Below, one piece after another: positions 33,205 through 41,241 of a stretch of DNA of 64,000 nucleotides. Every line of letters starts with the position of its first letter. The first letter of the stretch is position 1. The stretch is from positions 22,186-86,185 of the forward strand of contig DASYZE010000069.1 of assembly GCA_035946625.1 (NCBI GenBank), in the 5' to 3' direction. A program made the position numbers and the translations under genes. The DNA comes from DASYXZ01 sp035946625 (lineage in GTDB: Bacteria > Acidobacteriota > Terriglobia > UBA7540). The notes beneath the pieces are model-generated. The model was not told the origin of the DNA. It searched no databases and saw nothing but the letters and a program-made list of their open reading frames with translations.

Positions 33205-33332
33205 AACTCGCCACCCTGTCGCGAAATAATTATCAGACGTGCCTGTGCAAATCAGCCGGGGCCGTCGAATTGAGGATCGGCCGAACTGTGATAGCGAAAA
33301 TGGATTTTCAAACCACGGAATCGAGAATTCAC

Positions 33333-33367
33333 CCTATACCCTTTAACCTTTAACTTTTAACCTTTCG
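33333..33367. repeat. Heptad array (unit CCTTTAA), 5 units
   Basis: CCTATAC, CCTTTAA, CCTTTAA, CTTTTAA, CCTTTCG with period 7. Same unit family as the arrays at 54331 and 63591-63706. Confidence 0.8.
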
Positions 33368-33438
33368 ACATTTCGGTTGCCTCGCCGAATCAAGCCGGGA
33401 TAAAGTGTCCCCTACCCTGGTGAGAGGTAATCGCCCCC

Positions 33439-34386
33439 ATGAAGAATTCCCGAATTGACGTGGTGGGCATCGGCTTGAACGCTACGGACACGGTGATCCG
33501 CGTTCGGGTATTCCCTGCCCTGGGCGGAAAGGAGCGCCTGCTTTCCTCATCCATGCAAGCCGGGGGACAAATTGCGACCGCGCTGGTCACCTGCCAGCGC
33601 CTCGGACTTCGATCGCGTTACGTGGGGAAGATGGGTGACGATGCCGGGGGCCTATTCCAACTCGCCAGCTTGCGCTCCGAGGGGCTGGACCTCCAATTTG
33701 CCCGCGTAGCCCGGGGGACGCCCAACCAGCTCGCTTATATTATTGTGGACGAGGCCACGGGGGAGCGCACAGTTTTTTGGGACCGCCACCCGCACCTGGC
33801 GATGGCCGCTTCCGAATTGCGTCCGGAGGTTTTGCGAGGCGCCCGTGCGCTGCTCATTGACGGGTGCGATGTTGAGACCTGCTACTTCGCCGCCCAATGG
33901 GCGCGCGCACAGGGCATTCCGGTGGTCGCGGACTTGGACACAGTCTACAAGAAAGTGGAAAAGCTGTTTCCGCTGATCGACTATCTGGTGGCGTCGGCCA
34001 ATTTCCTCCCTACCCTGACTGGCGATAATGACCCCTTCCGCGTGCTTAAATACATGGCCAAGGAATATCACATGCCCGCCCCGGGAATGACCCTGGGTCG
34101 CGATGGCGCCCTGGTTCTGTGGCGGGGCCGGTTCCATTACTCGCCCGGCTTCGTGGTGGAGACGGTGGATACCACCGGCGCCGGCGACGTTTTCCACGGC
34201 GCCTTCGTTTACGGTCTGGTCTCCGGATGGGCGATGGAGCGCATCCTCGATTTTTCCAACGCCATGGCCGGCCTGAATTGTACGGCGCTCGGCGCCCGCG
34301 GGGGTATCGCCACCCGGGCCCAGGCCCAAAAGCTGGTCAAGAGTGGGCAGAGGCATGTGAACCGAACCCTTCAAAGGGGTGGCTGA
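33439..34386 (+). CDS. PfkB-family sugar kinase
   Basis: 315 residues of the ribokinase fold. N-terminal DVVGIGLNATDTVIRV and the di-glycine AGGQIATALVTCQRLG bind sugar; C-terminal DTTGAGDVFHGAFVYGL contains the catalytic base Asp and anion hole. The MTLGRDGALVL strand precedes it. PfkB members phosphorylate ribose, fructose, adenosine and related sugars; the substrate cannot be read from these motifs. A heptad array lies 71 bp upstream. Confidence 0.88.
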   Translation: MKNSRIDVVGIGLNATDTVIRVRVFPALGGKERLLSSSMQAGGQIATALVTCQRLGLRSRYVGKMGDDAGGLFQLASLRSEGLDLQFARVARGTPNQLAYIIVDEATGERTVFWDRHPHLAMAASELRPEVLRGARALLIDGCDVETCYFAAQWARAQGIPVVADLDTVYKKVEKLFPLIDYLVASANFLPTLTGDNDPFRVLKYMAKEYHMPAPGMTLGRDGALVLWRGRFHYSPGFVVETVDTTGAGDVFHGAFVYGLVSGWAMERILDFSNAMAGLNCTALGARGGIATRAQAQKLVKSGQRHVNRTLQRGG

Positions 34387-34403
34387 AAAAAACAACGGAA
34401 GAA

Positions 34404-34473
34404 GCATAAAGTATGAAGTAAAAAGAAGAGTCTCCCTCCGCCATTCCGAATTCAGAATTCATAATTCATAATT
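34404..34473. repeat. Two short heptad arrays
   Basis: GCATAAA, GTATGAA, GTAAAAA (34404-34424) and CCGAATT, CAGAATT, CATAATT, CATAATT (34446-34473), both period 7, filling the gap between the PfkB kinase and SDR genes. Confidence 0.7.
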
Positions 34474-34514
34474 TCTCGATTGGTACGACAATCCACGAAT
34501 TAAGCGAGGCCGAA

Positions 34515-35297
34515 ATGAGCGAAAGACCGTCCCAATTTACCCTGGTCACCGGCGCCTCCAGCGGGATTGGGGAGTGTTTTGCCCGCATGCTGGCAGCACG
34601 GAAACAAAACCTGATCCTGGTGGCGAGATCGAAGGACAAGCTGATGGCGCTGGGCCGCCAGTTGAGCGCTGCGCACGGCATCGCGGTCGAGCCAATGGAA
34701 TGCGACTTGAGTATTGCCGGAGCCGCCGAACGCCTGGCGGGCCTTCTGCACGATCGCGATCTCCAGGTGGATCTCCTGATCAACAACGCCGGATTTGGCG
34801 CGCGGGGAAAATTTCAAGAACTCGCGCTGGAACGCCAGAGCCAGATGATTCGGTTGAACGTCATGGCGCTGGTGGAGCTCACCCATTTTCTCCTGCCTGC
34901 GATGGTTGAGGCGCACCGGGGCGGTATCATCAACGTTTCCTCCACTGCGTCTTTCCAGCCCGTGCCCTACACCACCATTTATGGGGCGACCAAGGCATTT
35001 GTAACCAGCTTTTCCCTGGGCCTGGCCGAAGAATTACTCTCATCCGGAGTGAGCGTGGTTACGTTTTGTCCGGGCGGAACTCGAACCAACTTTGGGGTGG
35101 CCAGCCAATACGGGGAAACGAAGCTGCCCGGGGGAAGCCACAGTCCCGAAGAAGTGGTGAGGGTGGCCCTCATAGCGTTGGATAGGGGCGGTGGATTGGC
35201 GGTGCCGGGATTAAAGAATAAGGCAGGAGTGTTGGTGCAGCGATTTGTTCCACGCAGTTGGGTGGTGAAGGGCGCGGCGCGAATATTCAAGGTGTAA
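34515..35297 (+). CDS. Short-chain dehydrogenase/reductase
   Basis: 260 residues, classical SDR. Cofactor motif TGASSGIGE (~13-21), the Arg after beta2 (LVARSKDKL) typical of NADP(H) preference, LINNAGFG, then the catalytic Ser in INVSSTASF and YGATKAF (Tyr and Lys four apart). The C-terminal PGGTRTNFG is common in the DltE/acyl-chain branch. Oxidoreductase with unknown substrate. Confidence 0.9.
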   Translation: MSERPSQFTLVTGASSGIGECFARMLAARKQNLILVARSKDKLMALGRQLSAAHGIAVEPMECDLSIAGAAERLAGLLHDRDLQVDLLINNAGFGARGKFQELALERQSQMIRLNVMALVELTHFLLPAMVEAHRGGIINVSSTASFQPVPYTTIYGATKAFVTSFSLGLAEELLSSGVSVVTFCPGGTRTNFGVASQYGETKLPGGSHSPEEVVRVALIALDRGGGLAVPGLKNKAGVLVQRFVPRSWVVKGAARIFKV

Positions 35298-35330
35298 GGT
35301 CCGGCTGGTCTCCCGCCGAACTGGGCGGCA

Positions 35331-35888
35331 CTATCGCTTCGACCTCAAGTAATGCCTGACCACGGCATTCCACTTTCCCTGCGCGGCGAGAATCAGTTCC
35401 ACCGTCTCGCGCACCGCCCCCTTGCCGCCGGGTGCGCGCGTGCAATAATGGATGTGGCGGCGGACGAGCTCGTGCCCGTCCTTTACGCCCACGGCCAGGC
35501 CGGCTCGAATCAGGATGGGCAAATCCACCACGTCGTCGCCCATGTAACAAACTTCTTCGTCCGTCACGCCGGCGGCGTGCAGAATCTTTTCGTAGGGGCC
35601 CACCTTTTCGAGCGCGCGCTGCTGGATGAATTGGATTCCAAGTTCCTTGGCGCGATATTCCACCACCGGCGAAGCGCGGCCAGACAGGATCCCGGTCTTC
35701 AGCCCCCCTTCGAGCGCAAATCGAAGCCCCAAACCGTCGCGGGCATGAAACGTTTTCGTCTCAAAAAATCCCCCCTTGGGGTGGGGAAGGTAATAGATTT
35801 TGCCGTCGGTCATCACGCCGTCAACGTCCATCAACAGAAGCTTGATTTTGAGCGCGCGGGAGCGGAGCTGCGAATGAGTGAGAATCAT
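35331..35888 (-). CDS. kdsC: KDO 8-phosphate phosphatase
   Basis: 185 residues, HAD superfamily class C0. Motif I LLLMDVDGVMTDG supplies the nucleophile and acid/base Asp; SGRASPVVEYRAKELG is motif II; GDDVVDLPIL motif IV. Size and the YMGDDVVDLPIL / GLAVGVKDG segments match KdsC, which dephosphorylates Kdo-8-phosphate to Kdo for lipopolysaccharide. It is 151 bp from kdsD on the same strand. Confidence 0.92.
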   Translation of the reverse strand: MILTHSQLRSRALKIKLLLMDVDGVMTDGKIYYLPHPKGGFFETKTFHARDGLGLRFALEGGLKTGILSGRASPVVEYRAKELGIQFIQQRALEKVGPYEKILHAAGVTDEEVCYMGDDVVDLPILIRAGLAVGVKDGHELVRRHIHYCTRAPGGKGAVRETVELILAAQGKWNAVVRHYLRSKR

Positions 35889-35952
35889 AATTTGATCGTA
35901 TACCCTTATATTAAGGGTTGGATTTTGCAGGGCCGAATCGGGTCATTGAATG

Positions 35953-36018
35953 ATTGAGCCATCGAGCCATTGGATATCCTTGTCTTCCAATGGCGCGATG
36001 ACCTAATGGCTCAATAAC
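35953..36018. repeat. Inverted pair of octamer arrays between kdsC and kdsD
   Basis: Left: ATTGAGCC, ATCGAGCC, ATTGGATA (from 35953). Right: CCAATGGC, GCGATGAC, CTAATGGC, TCAATAAC (35987-36018). The outer units are complementary. The period here is 8, unlike the 7 of most arrays. Confidence 0.75.
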
Positions 36019-36039
36019 CGAATCTTGAAACCAGGTCCG

Positions 36040-36999
36040 TCAAAACAGTTCTGTCGTCCACAGATCGTGGATGTGGACCACGCCCTCCAGCTTGCCGGCC
36101 GGGTCCACCACCATCAGCGAAGTTATTTTGCGGCTCTCCATCAAGTTCAGGGCGCGGGTGGCGAGTTCCTGGGCGGAGATGGAGACAGGGGTTCGGGTCA
36201 TGCAGTCAGCCGCGGTAAGGCTCAGGGCCTTATTCCCTTCCCTTTCGAAAAAGCGGCGCAGATCGCCGTCGGAAATCAATCCCACCAGACGGTCACCATT
36301 CTCCACCACCGCTGTCAGCCCCAGACCCTTTCTGCTCATTTCGTAGATGACGTCCGGCAAGGGGGTTTTCGGATCCACCCGCGGCACTTGCGCGCCGGTG
36401 TGCATCACATTATGAACCCTGCGGAGTTTCACGCCCAAGCCTCCGCCCGGATGGAGCGCCGCGTAGTCCTCCGTAGTGAAGCCGCGTTTATCGAGCAGCG
36501 CCATGGCCAGAGCATCGCCCATGGCCAGCATCACGGTGGTGGAAGCCGTGGGCGCCAATCCCAGGGGACAGGCCTCCTGGTGGATGCCGACGTCAATCAC
36601 CACCTCGCTGGCCTGCGCCAGGGTGGAGGTGGGTGAGCCGGTGAGGGCAATAATCAGGACTCCCAGACGCTTGGCGGGATCGAGCAGGCGCAGCAGTTCT
36701 TCCGTTTCGCCGGTATAGGAAAGCGCCACCAGCACGTCATGGCGGACCAGGCTGCCCAGGTCGCCGTGCAAGGCTTCGGCGGGATGAAGGAAAAACGAGG
36801 GCGTGCCGGTGCTGGAAAAAGTGGCGGAGATTTTTTGTCCTATCAGCCCCGATTTTCCCATGCCGGTTACGATCACCCGTCCCCGGCAATTGAACAGAAT
36901 CTCAACCGCCCGCACAAAGCGCTGGTCCAAGCGCCGGGGCAACTCGGCCAGCGCCTTCGCTTCGATCTCCAGAACTTTACGGGCGGTTTCCAGACTCAT
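36040..36999 (-). CDS. kdsD: Arabinose-5-phosphate isomerase
   Basis: 319 residues, KpsF/GutQ type. SIS domain (~30-190): GRVIVTGMGKSGLIGQKISATFSSTGTPSFFLHPAEALHGDLG, SYTGETEELLRLL, then PTASTTVMLAMGDALA. Two CBS domains follow (MHTGAQVPRVDPKTPLPDVI; MTRTPVSISAQELATRALN). It converts ribulose 5-phosphate to arabinose 5-phosphate, the first committed Kdo step. The related genes kdsC (adjacent) and kdsA (44.8 kb) are present. Confidence 0.95.
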   Translation of the reverse strand: MSLETARKVLEIEAKALAELPRRLDQRFVRAVEILFNCRGRVIVTGMGKSGLIGQKISATFSSTGTPSFFLHPAEALHGDLGSLVRHDVLVALSYTGETEELLRLLDPAKRLGVLIIALTGSPTSTLAQASEVVIDVGIHQEACPLGLAPTASTTVMLAMGDALAMALLDKRGFTTEDYAALHPGGGLGVKLRRVHNVMHTGAQVPRVDPKTPLPDVIYEMSRKGLGLTAVVENGDRLVGLISDGDLRRFFEREGNKALSLTAADCMTRTPVSISAQELATRALNLMESRKITSLMVVDPAGKLEGVVHIHDLWTTELF

Positions 37000-37009
37000 G
37001 GAAAGGCAC

Positions 37010-37119
37010 CAATCAGAAATTAGAAATCAGAAAATGGAAATTCGAAAATCGAAGAACACTTAGAGAGCATTTTAACTTCAAGCTCCGAGTTTCGAGTTTC
37101 AACTTACGAGTTCCCATTT
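37010..37119. repeat. Pair of heptad arrays upstream of kdsD
   Basis: First array, 6 units: CAATCAG, AAATTAG, AAATCAG, AAAATGG, AAATTCG, AAAATCG (37010-37051). Second, 7 units: TTTAACT, TCAAGCT, CCGAGTT, TCGAGTT, TCAACTT, ACGAGTT, CCCATTT (37071-37119). Both have a period of exactly 7; the units are roughly complementary (AAATTCG / CCGAGTT). Confidence 0.8.
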
Positions 37120-37173
37120 TCGGCCTTCTCTTCGATGGCATAATCGCCCTATCACTGAATCAACCAATTTCTT

Positions 37174-38976
37174 TTACGTTGCCGTTTCCGCCTGCTCCAC
37201 GTAGACGGTGGCGCGATTGCGGCCCGCGTGTTTGGATTCGTAAAGGGCCTTGTCCGATGACTTCAGCAGTTCCTCCAGCGACTTGCCATGCTCGGGGTAG
37301 GCGGCAATCCCCAGGCTGACCGTCACCTGGGGCAAGGGTTTGTCGGTTCCCGACGGCACCGACATGCGTTCCACAGCGTGGCGAATGCGCTCCGCCACTC
37401 GAATCGCGGCCTGGAGGTCCGTATCGGGAAGCAACAGGACGAATTCTTCACCGCCATAGCGCGCCGCCAGGTTGGTCTCGCGCATGGCCTGGGTGACGGT
37501 TTTGGAGAACATGCGCAGAATCCTGTCGCCCACCTCATGGCCAAAGGTATCGTTGAAACTCTTGAAATGGTCGAGGTCCATCATGATCAGGCAAAGCGGG
37601 TTGGACTTGCGCGAGGCCATGGCGATCACTTTGCGCGCGTAATCTTCCAGAAAGCGGCGGTTATAGAAACCGGTCAGCTCATCCACGTTGGCGCGTTGCT
37701 TCATGGTGACCAGCAGGCGCAGGTTGGAAAGCGCGGAGGCGGCGCCGCTCAAATAGTTTTCCAGCAGGCTTTCGCGTTCCGTCGTCCAGAAATTCTTCAG
37801 CCCTTCCAGACGAACCGCCCCGATCAGGATGCCGCCAGCAATCAAGGGCCCGCAGTAATAACTGCCCTCGGTGGGGTGCAGGAATTTGGACGGACAAAGC
37901 GGTTCCTGGGTGACGTCATTGACGCGGAAGCGGCGCCCGGTGCGCACCGCCTTGCAATTGTGCGGCTCGTCGATCACCGGCCAGGCTTTCACGCTGTCGG
38001 GCAGCGGCACCAACGAGGTCGCCGCCTCCAGAAACTTTTCATGGGAGTTCAGCTTGAAGAGGATCACCTGGCGGGGCTGGAATCTTTCCCGCAAGGAATG
38101 CAAAAGCTGGTCGTAGACTTCAGTCTCCGTCGTACACTGGGTCACGGCTTCGGAAAACCTGTTCAAGGCCGCCAGGTCTTCGCGCTCGTGACGCAGAGCG
38201 GTGGTCATGCGGGAAAAGCTGCGCGAGAGCACACCGAATTCATTGTCAGCCACCGAAGGGGTGATGGTTTGAAAGTCCCCGTGCCCCACCCGCTCCGAGG
38301 CTTCGATGAGCTCATGCACCGGCCGGGCAATAAGTTTGGTCACGGCGCGGGTGAGGAAGAGCAAAATCCCCGCCACCACCACGCCCAGGCCAACCCCCAA
38401 TTGGAGCATGAGCCGCATCAAGCGTTCCGCGTCGCGCGCCCGCGCCATGCTTTCCACGTTGTTTTCATCCAGAAGTTTCAAAACCTGGCTGCGAATGGAA
38501 TCGATGCGCTTCTCGCCCTCATCCAACTGGAGGGGGCTGCCGCTGAACTCGCCCCCCCTGGCTTTTTCTATCGAAGGCTTCACCCACTCGCGCCGCCAAC
38601 TGTTGATGCCGTCGCGAATCGATTCCACCTCCGCCAGTCGCGGGGAATCGCTCAGGGTCAAATTGCGCAACGTCAAGATGTCCACGGACAATTCTTTTTC
38701 GGTGGCGGTGTAGGTGTCCAGAAATTCGGCTTGCCCGGTCAGCAGGTATCCGCGCAGTCCCATGTGCGCTTCTTCCAGATGGCGCAACAGCGATTCGCCC
38801 CGCCCCATAATCTCCACCGAATGCAGCGAGGCCAAGTCCATGCTGCGCGCCATCCAAAACGTGTTCAGGAAAAGTCCGATGGCGGAAAGGAGCACAATGA
38901 CAACAGGGAGGGTTAATAAAAGAATCTGCTGGCGGATTTTAAGGTTGCGAATGGAGAAGGCCATTGGGTCCGCCAA
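37174..38976 (-). CDS. Membrane diguanylate cyclase (CHASE3-HAMP-GAF-GGDEF)
   Basis: 600 residues. N-terminal helix (QQILLLTLPVVIVLLSAIGLFL), periplasmic CHASE3-like four-helix domain (~40-190, with MGLRGYLLTGQAEFLD), second helix (LGVGLGVVVAGILLFL), HAMP (ARPVHELIEASERVGHGDFQTI), a GAF-like domain (~290-425) and a GGDEF domain (~430-590) with active-site YGGEEF. It should make cyclic di-GMP. The inhibitory I-site RxxD five residues before GGEEF reads RETN, so product inhibition is probably absent. The TTG-MADPM start is uncertain; MAFSIRNLKIRQQ is equally good. Confidence 0.92.
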   Translation of the reverse strand: MADPMAFSIRNLKIRQQILLLTLPVVIVLLSAIGLFLNTFWMARSMDLASLHSVEIMGRGESLLRHLEEAHMGLRGYLLTGQAEFLDTYTATEKELSVDILTLRNLTLSDSPRLAEVESIRDGINSWRREWVKPSIEKARGGEFSGSPLQLDEGEKRIDSIRSQVLKLLDENNVESMARARDAERLMRLMLQLGVGLGVVVAGILLFLTRAVTKLIARPVHELIEASERVGHGDFQTITPSVADNEFGVLSRSFSRMTTALRHEREDLAALNRFSEAVTQCTTETEVYDQLLHSLRERFQPRQVILFKLNSHEKFLEAATSLVPLPDSVKAWPVIDEPHNCKAVRTGRRFRVNDVTQEPLCPSKFLHPTEGSYYCGPLIAGGILIGAVRLEGLKNFWTTERESLLENYLSGAASALSNLRLLVTMKQRANVDELTGFYNRRFLEDYARKVIAMASRKSNPLCLIMMDLDHFKSFNDTFGHEVGDRILRMFSKTVTQAMRETNLAARYGGEEFVLLLPDTDLQAAIRVAERIRHAVERMSVPSGTDKPLPQVTVSLGIAAYPEHGKSLEELLKSSDKALYESKHAGRNRATVYVEQAETAT

Positions 38977-39004
38977 AAGCTGCGACTCCAGAAACCTACC
39001 TTAA

Positions 39005-39310
39005 TAAGACTGATACGTCAACCGGCACGATTTACTCATGTAAATTCTTATAAGCGGCGAGCCCGTTCAAACGTAGGGGGATCGGTCAACTGACGGACCA
39101 TCCCCTCTTTAATTTTGCCGCCCATTAACTGGGTAGGGCAAGCCCAGCACCATACGGGCGCGGGGCAAGCCCTACATTCCCTGCCCGGAGTCGCCCCTCC
39201 GCCGCTCGGACTGGTTCGGCGAGCGCCGGCGGGCATGAAAAGCCGCGGACTCGCCCTTCGCTCCGGCGACAGTTCGCGCTACCCTTGCCGCCCGTGTTAT
39301 CCTCTGGCTA
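39005..39310. other. Intergenic region before the methyltransferase remnant
   Basis: 306 bp. A GTAGGGC...GCCCTAC element is at 39133-39175. No gene or promoter is convincing. Confidence 0.4.
39133..39175. repeat. GTAGGGC-ended inverted repeat element
   Basis: 7-bp inverted ends GTAGGGC (39133-39139) and GCCCTAC (39169-39175), with GGGCAAGCCC and GGGGCAAGCCC motifs inside. Same class as 27989-28060. Confidence 0.6.
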
Positions 39311-39648
39311 ATGGATTGGACGCATAAACTCTACTTCGGCGACAATCTCAGAATCCTCCGCGAGCACGTGGCCGCGGATAGCGTGGACCTGATTTACCTC
39401 GACCCGCCCTTCAACTCGAGCGCCAACTACGCCTTATTTGTAGCGCCGCCCTTCAGGGCGGCACCTGCCGGGCTGAAGCCCGGCGCTACAGCAAGCGGCG
39501 AAGAATCCGCCGCTCAGATTACTGCCTTTGAGGACACCTGGCAGTGGAGCGTGGAACCCGAGGCGGTGTAAAAGGAAATCATCACCAGTGGCCCGCGCAA
39601 ACTCGCCGACTTGATGAAAGCCTTGCTCGCCCTCGTGGGCCGCGATTA
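39311..39648 (+). pseudogene. DNA methyltransferase, 5' remnant
   Basis: Starts MDWTHKLYFGDNLRILREHV and contains the catalytic LIYLDPPFNSSANY (DPPF, amino-methyltransferase motif IV). It then carries three lesions: a 52-bp hairpin element in frame (39439-39490), a nonsense TAA where the family has a Tyr (EAV-stop-KEII, 39569-39571), and loss of everything after LMKALLALVGRD (stop at 39646-39648). Its C-terminal part survives 1.2 kb downstream. In the family the segment SGEESAAQITAFEDTW directly follows NYALF, which shows the hairpin element is an insertion. Confidence 0.8.
39439..39490. repeat. Double-hairpin element inserted in the methyltransferase
   Basis: 9-bp inverted ends TGTAGCGCC (39439-39447) and GGCGCTACA (39482-39490). 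Two hairpins inside: GCCGCCCT/AGGGCGGC-type and GCCGGGCT/AGCCCGGC. The insertion adds about VAPPFRAAPAGLKPGAT in frame. Confidence 0.8.
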
Positions 39649-39733
39649 GGTGGGTCATTTTGCCACGCAGTTAATTCCTGCCAGTCTATTGACAAAATAC
39701 TCCTAAAATACCACAGTGCTTTCAGGAGGGATT

Positions 39734-40834
39734 ATGCTCTGCGTGGGAAAGGCGGTTCGCCTAAATGGGAAAGACTATCAGATTGATTCCGAAGAAATCA
39801 GGGAGCTTAGTGCTCGGCTTGAGCCCAAAACGATAGACAAATACTGGGTTAGGATCGATGGGCGCCGACTACCTCCGAAGCAGGTGGTTTCTGAACTATT
39901 GGGTGTTCCTTTGGTCGAGTTCACGACAATGGACGCAACTCGGGTCTTGAGTGGCGCAGGGTTCAAGGTTTATTCGGAGTCGGAAAAGGCAGAATCAGTT
40001 AAGACCGAATCCGAGGCGTTGCTTGAAGAGTATTTGCGTGCTCACGGCTTAATTGATTTCGAGTTCCAACCCACAGTGGATGGCACACTCAAAAGGCCGG
40101 ACTACCTTCTGCACGCTGGGGGAGAAGAGCTATTTCTCGAAGTGAAGGAGTTCGCCGCAACCCCCGAGGACCTTCAATTCCGCTTTGGCGCTTACGACCC
40201 CTATGGCCCCATCCGGGAAAAGATTGGTGCCGGTCGAAAAAAGTTCAAGGAGATGGAGGGGCGCTGCTGCTGCCTAGTCATGCACAATCACGACAAACCA
40301 TTAGTCAGCCTTGATTGGCAGAGGGTCATGGGGGCCATGCTAGGCAATGTCGGGTTTTCTTTTCCCGTAGACACGAGAACTGGCGAGGGCGATGTCTCAA
40401 AAATGGAGCGCGTAACTCTTGGCGGCGGGAAGATGCACAAGCATAAAGACGATGCCCCGATATCACCACAAAACACAACTATCAGTGCGGTAATTGTCGT
40501 GGAGAGTTATGGAATTGGCCAGAAGCGATTTCAGCTATCAGTCCACGAAAAGGAACAGGAGTTGGGGCGCGAATTGAGTGTGGAGGAATACTTGGACTTG
40601 GCACAAAGGTCGGCTGGAACCGAACGCGACCTTTCCCTTAACAGGATACGAGTCCGTGTTCACGAAAATCCGTATGCTTTGGTTCCCCTCAGCCGCGATT
40701 TGTTCATGGGGCCATTCGATGAGCGATATGGCAAAATCGAAAATACGGGACGGTGGGGACAAGTCTTCGTCGGCCAGGGTGTAGCCGAATTTGAACAGAA
40801 ATCGCCTGCAGCAAAGCTCCTGAGCAAAACCTAG
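39734..40834 (+). CDS. PD-(D/E)xK nuclease-like protein replacing the methyltransferase core
   Basis: 366 residues from the ATG at 39734, which has AGGAGG 5 nt upstream; ATG 39716 is also in frame. N-terminal region (LNGKDYQIDSEEIRELS, WVRIDGRRLPPKQV) is followed by a nuclease signature: an upstream Glu in EALLEEYLRAHG, RPDYLLHAGGEELFLEVKEF giving PD...ExK. The rest has QRFQLSVHEKEQELGRELS and a long C-terminal region without known motifs. The gene lies exactly between the two halves of a broken methyltransferase and has lower GC and more ATA/TTA-type codons than its neighbours, consistent with transfer. A stand-alone restriction-type or defence nuclease is likely; the family is not identified. 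Confidence 0.75.
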   Translation: MLCVGKAVRLNGKDYQIDSEEIRELSARLEPKTIDKYWVRIDGRRLPPKQVVSELLGVPLVEFTTMDATRVLSGAGFKVYSESEKAESVKTESEALLEEYLRAHGLIDFEFQPTVDGTLKRPDYLLHAGGEELFLEVKEFAATPEDLQFRFGAYDPYGPIREKIGAGRKKFKEMEGRCCCLVMHNHDKPLVSLDWQRVMGAMLGNVGFSFPVDTRTGEGDVSKMERVTLGGGKMHKHKDDAPISPQNTTISAVIVVESYGIGQKRFQLSVHEKEQELGRELSVEEYLDLAQRSAGTERDLSLNRIRVRVHENPYALVPLSRDLFMGPFDERYGKIENTGRWGQVFVGQGVAEFEQKSPAAKLLSKT

Positions 40835-40844
40835 CCATGCTAGA

Positions 40845-41230
40845 CGGGGAAGGGCGCGGACACCGGAATCGACGGCTACATCAACTTTTTCGACGACAAG
40901 AGCGGACAGGCTGAACAGGTGATCGTACAGGTGAAAAGCGGGCACATCGGCGCGAATCACGTTCGAGACTTGAAAGGCGTGCTGGAGCGCGAGAAAGCCG
41001 CCATCGGTGCGCTGATCACTTTGCGCGAGCCCACCCGCCCCATGCTCACCGAGGCTGCCGCTGCCGGTTTCTACGAACCGAAGGAATTTCCAGGGCGCTA
41101 TCCCCGCCTGCAAATCCTCACAGTCGCGGAATTGCTGGCGGGCAAGAAACTCGAATACCCAGCGCACTGCGTCGAGACTTTCGCCAAAGGCGAGCGCAAG
41201 ACGAAGACGGAGCAGGAAGAGATGTTTTAG
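40845..41230 (+). pseudogene. Methyltransferase-Mrr fusion, 3' remnant
   Basis: Open frame following a TAG with no proper start: TGKGADTGIDGYINFFDDKS, EQVIVQVKSGHIGANHVRDL, LEREKAAIGALITLREPTRP, AAAAGFYEPKEFPG, LQILTVAELLAGKK. This is the C-terminal Mrr-like domain (GxD...QVK nuclease core) usually fused to DPPF methyltransferases of the type seen at 39311. The middle of the ancestral gene is absent. Confidence 0.75.
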
Positions 41231-41241
41231 CGGGAGCGGAC

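Larger units (their letters stand above)
32854..33438. other. Divergent intergenic region upstream of recO and the PfkB kinase
   Basis: 585 bp without a supported gene. It holds a half GTAG-type repeat (GGGCGGGGCAAGCCCCGACC with CTAC, 33050-33075), a promoter-like pair TTGACT (33176) and TATGTA (33199) with 17-nt spacing pointing to the kinase gene, and a heptad array at 33333-33367. Confidence 0.45.

Noticed and set aside
37288..38916. 542-codon ORF antisense to the diguanylate cyclase
   Set aside because: High-GC shadow frame: His/Gln/Arg-rich composition, no domain, and the opposite strand encodes a complete CHASE3-HAMP-GAF-GGDEF protein.
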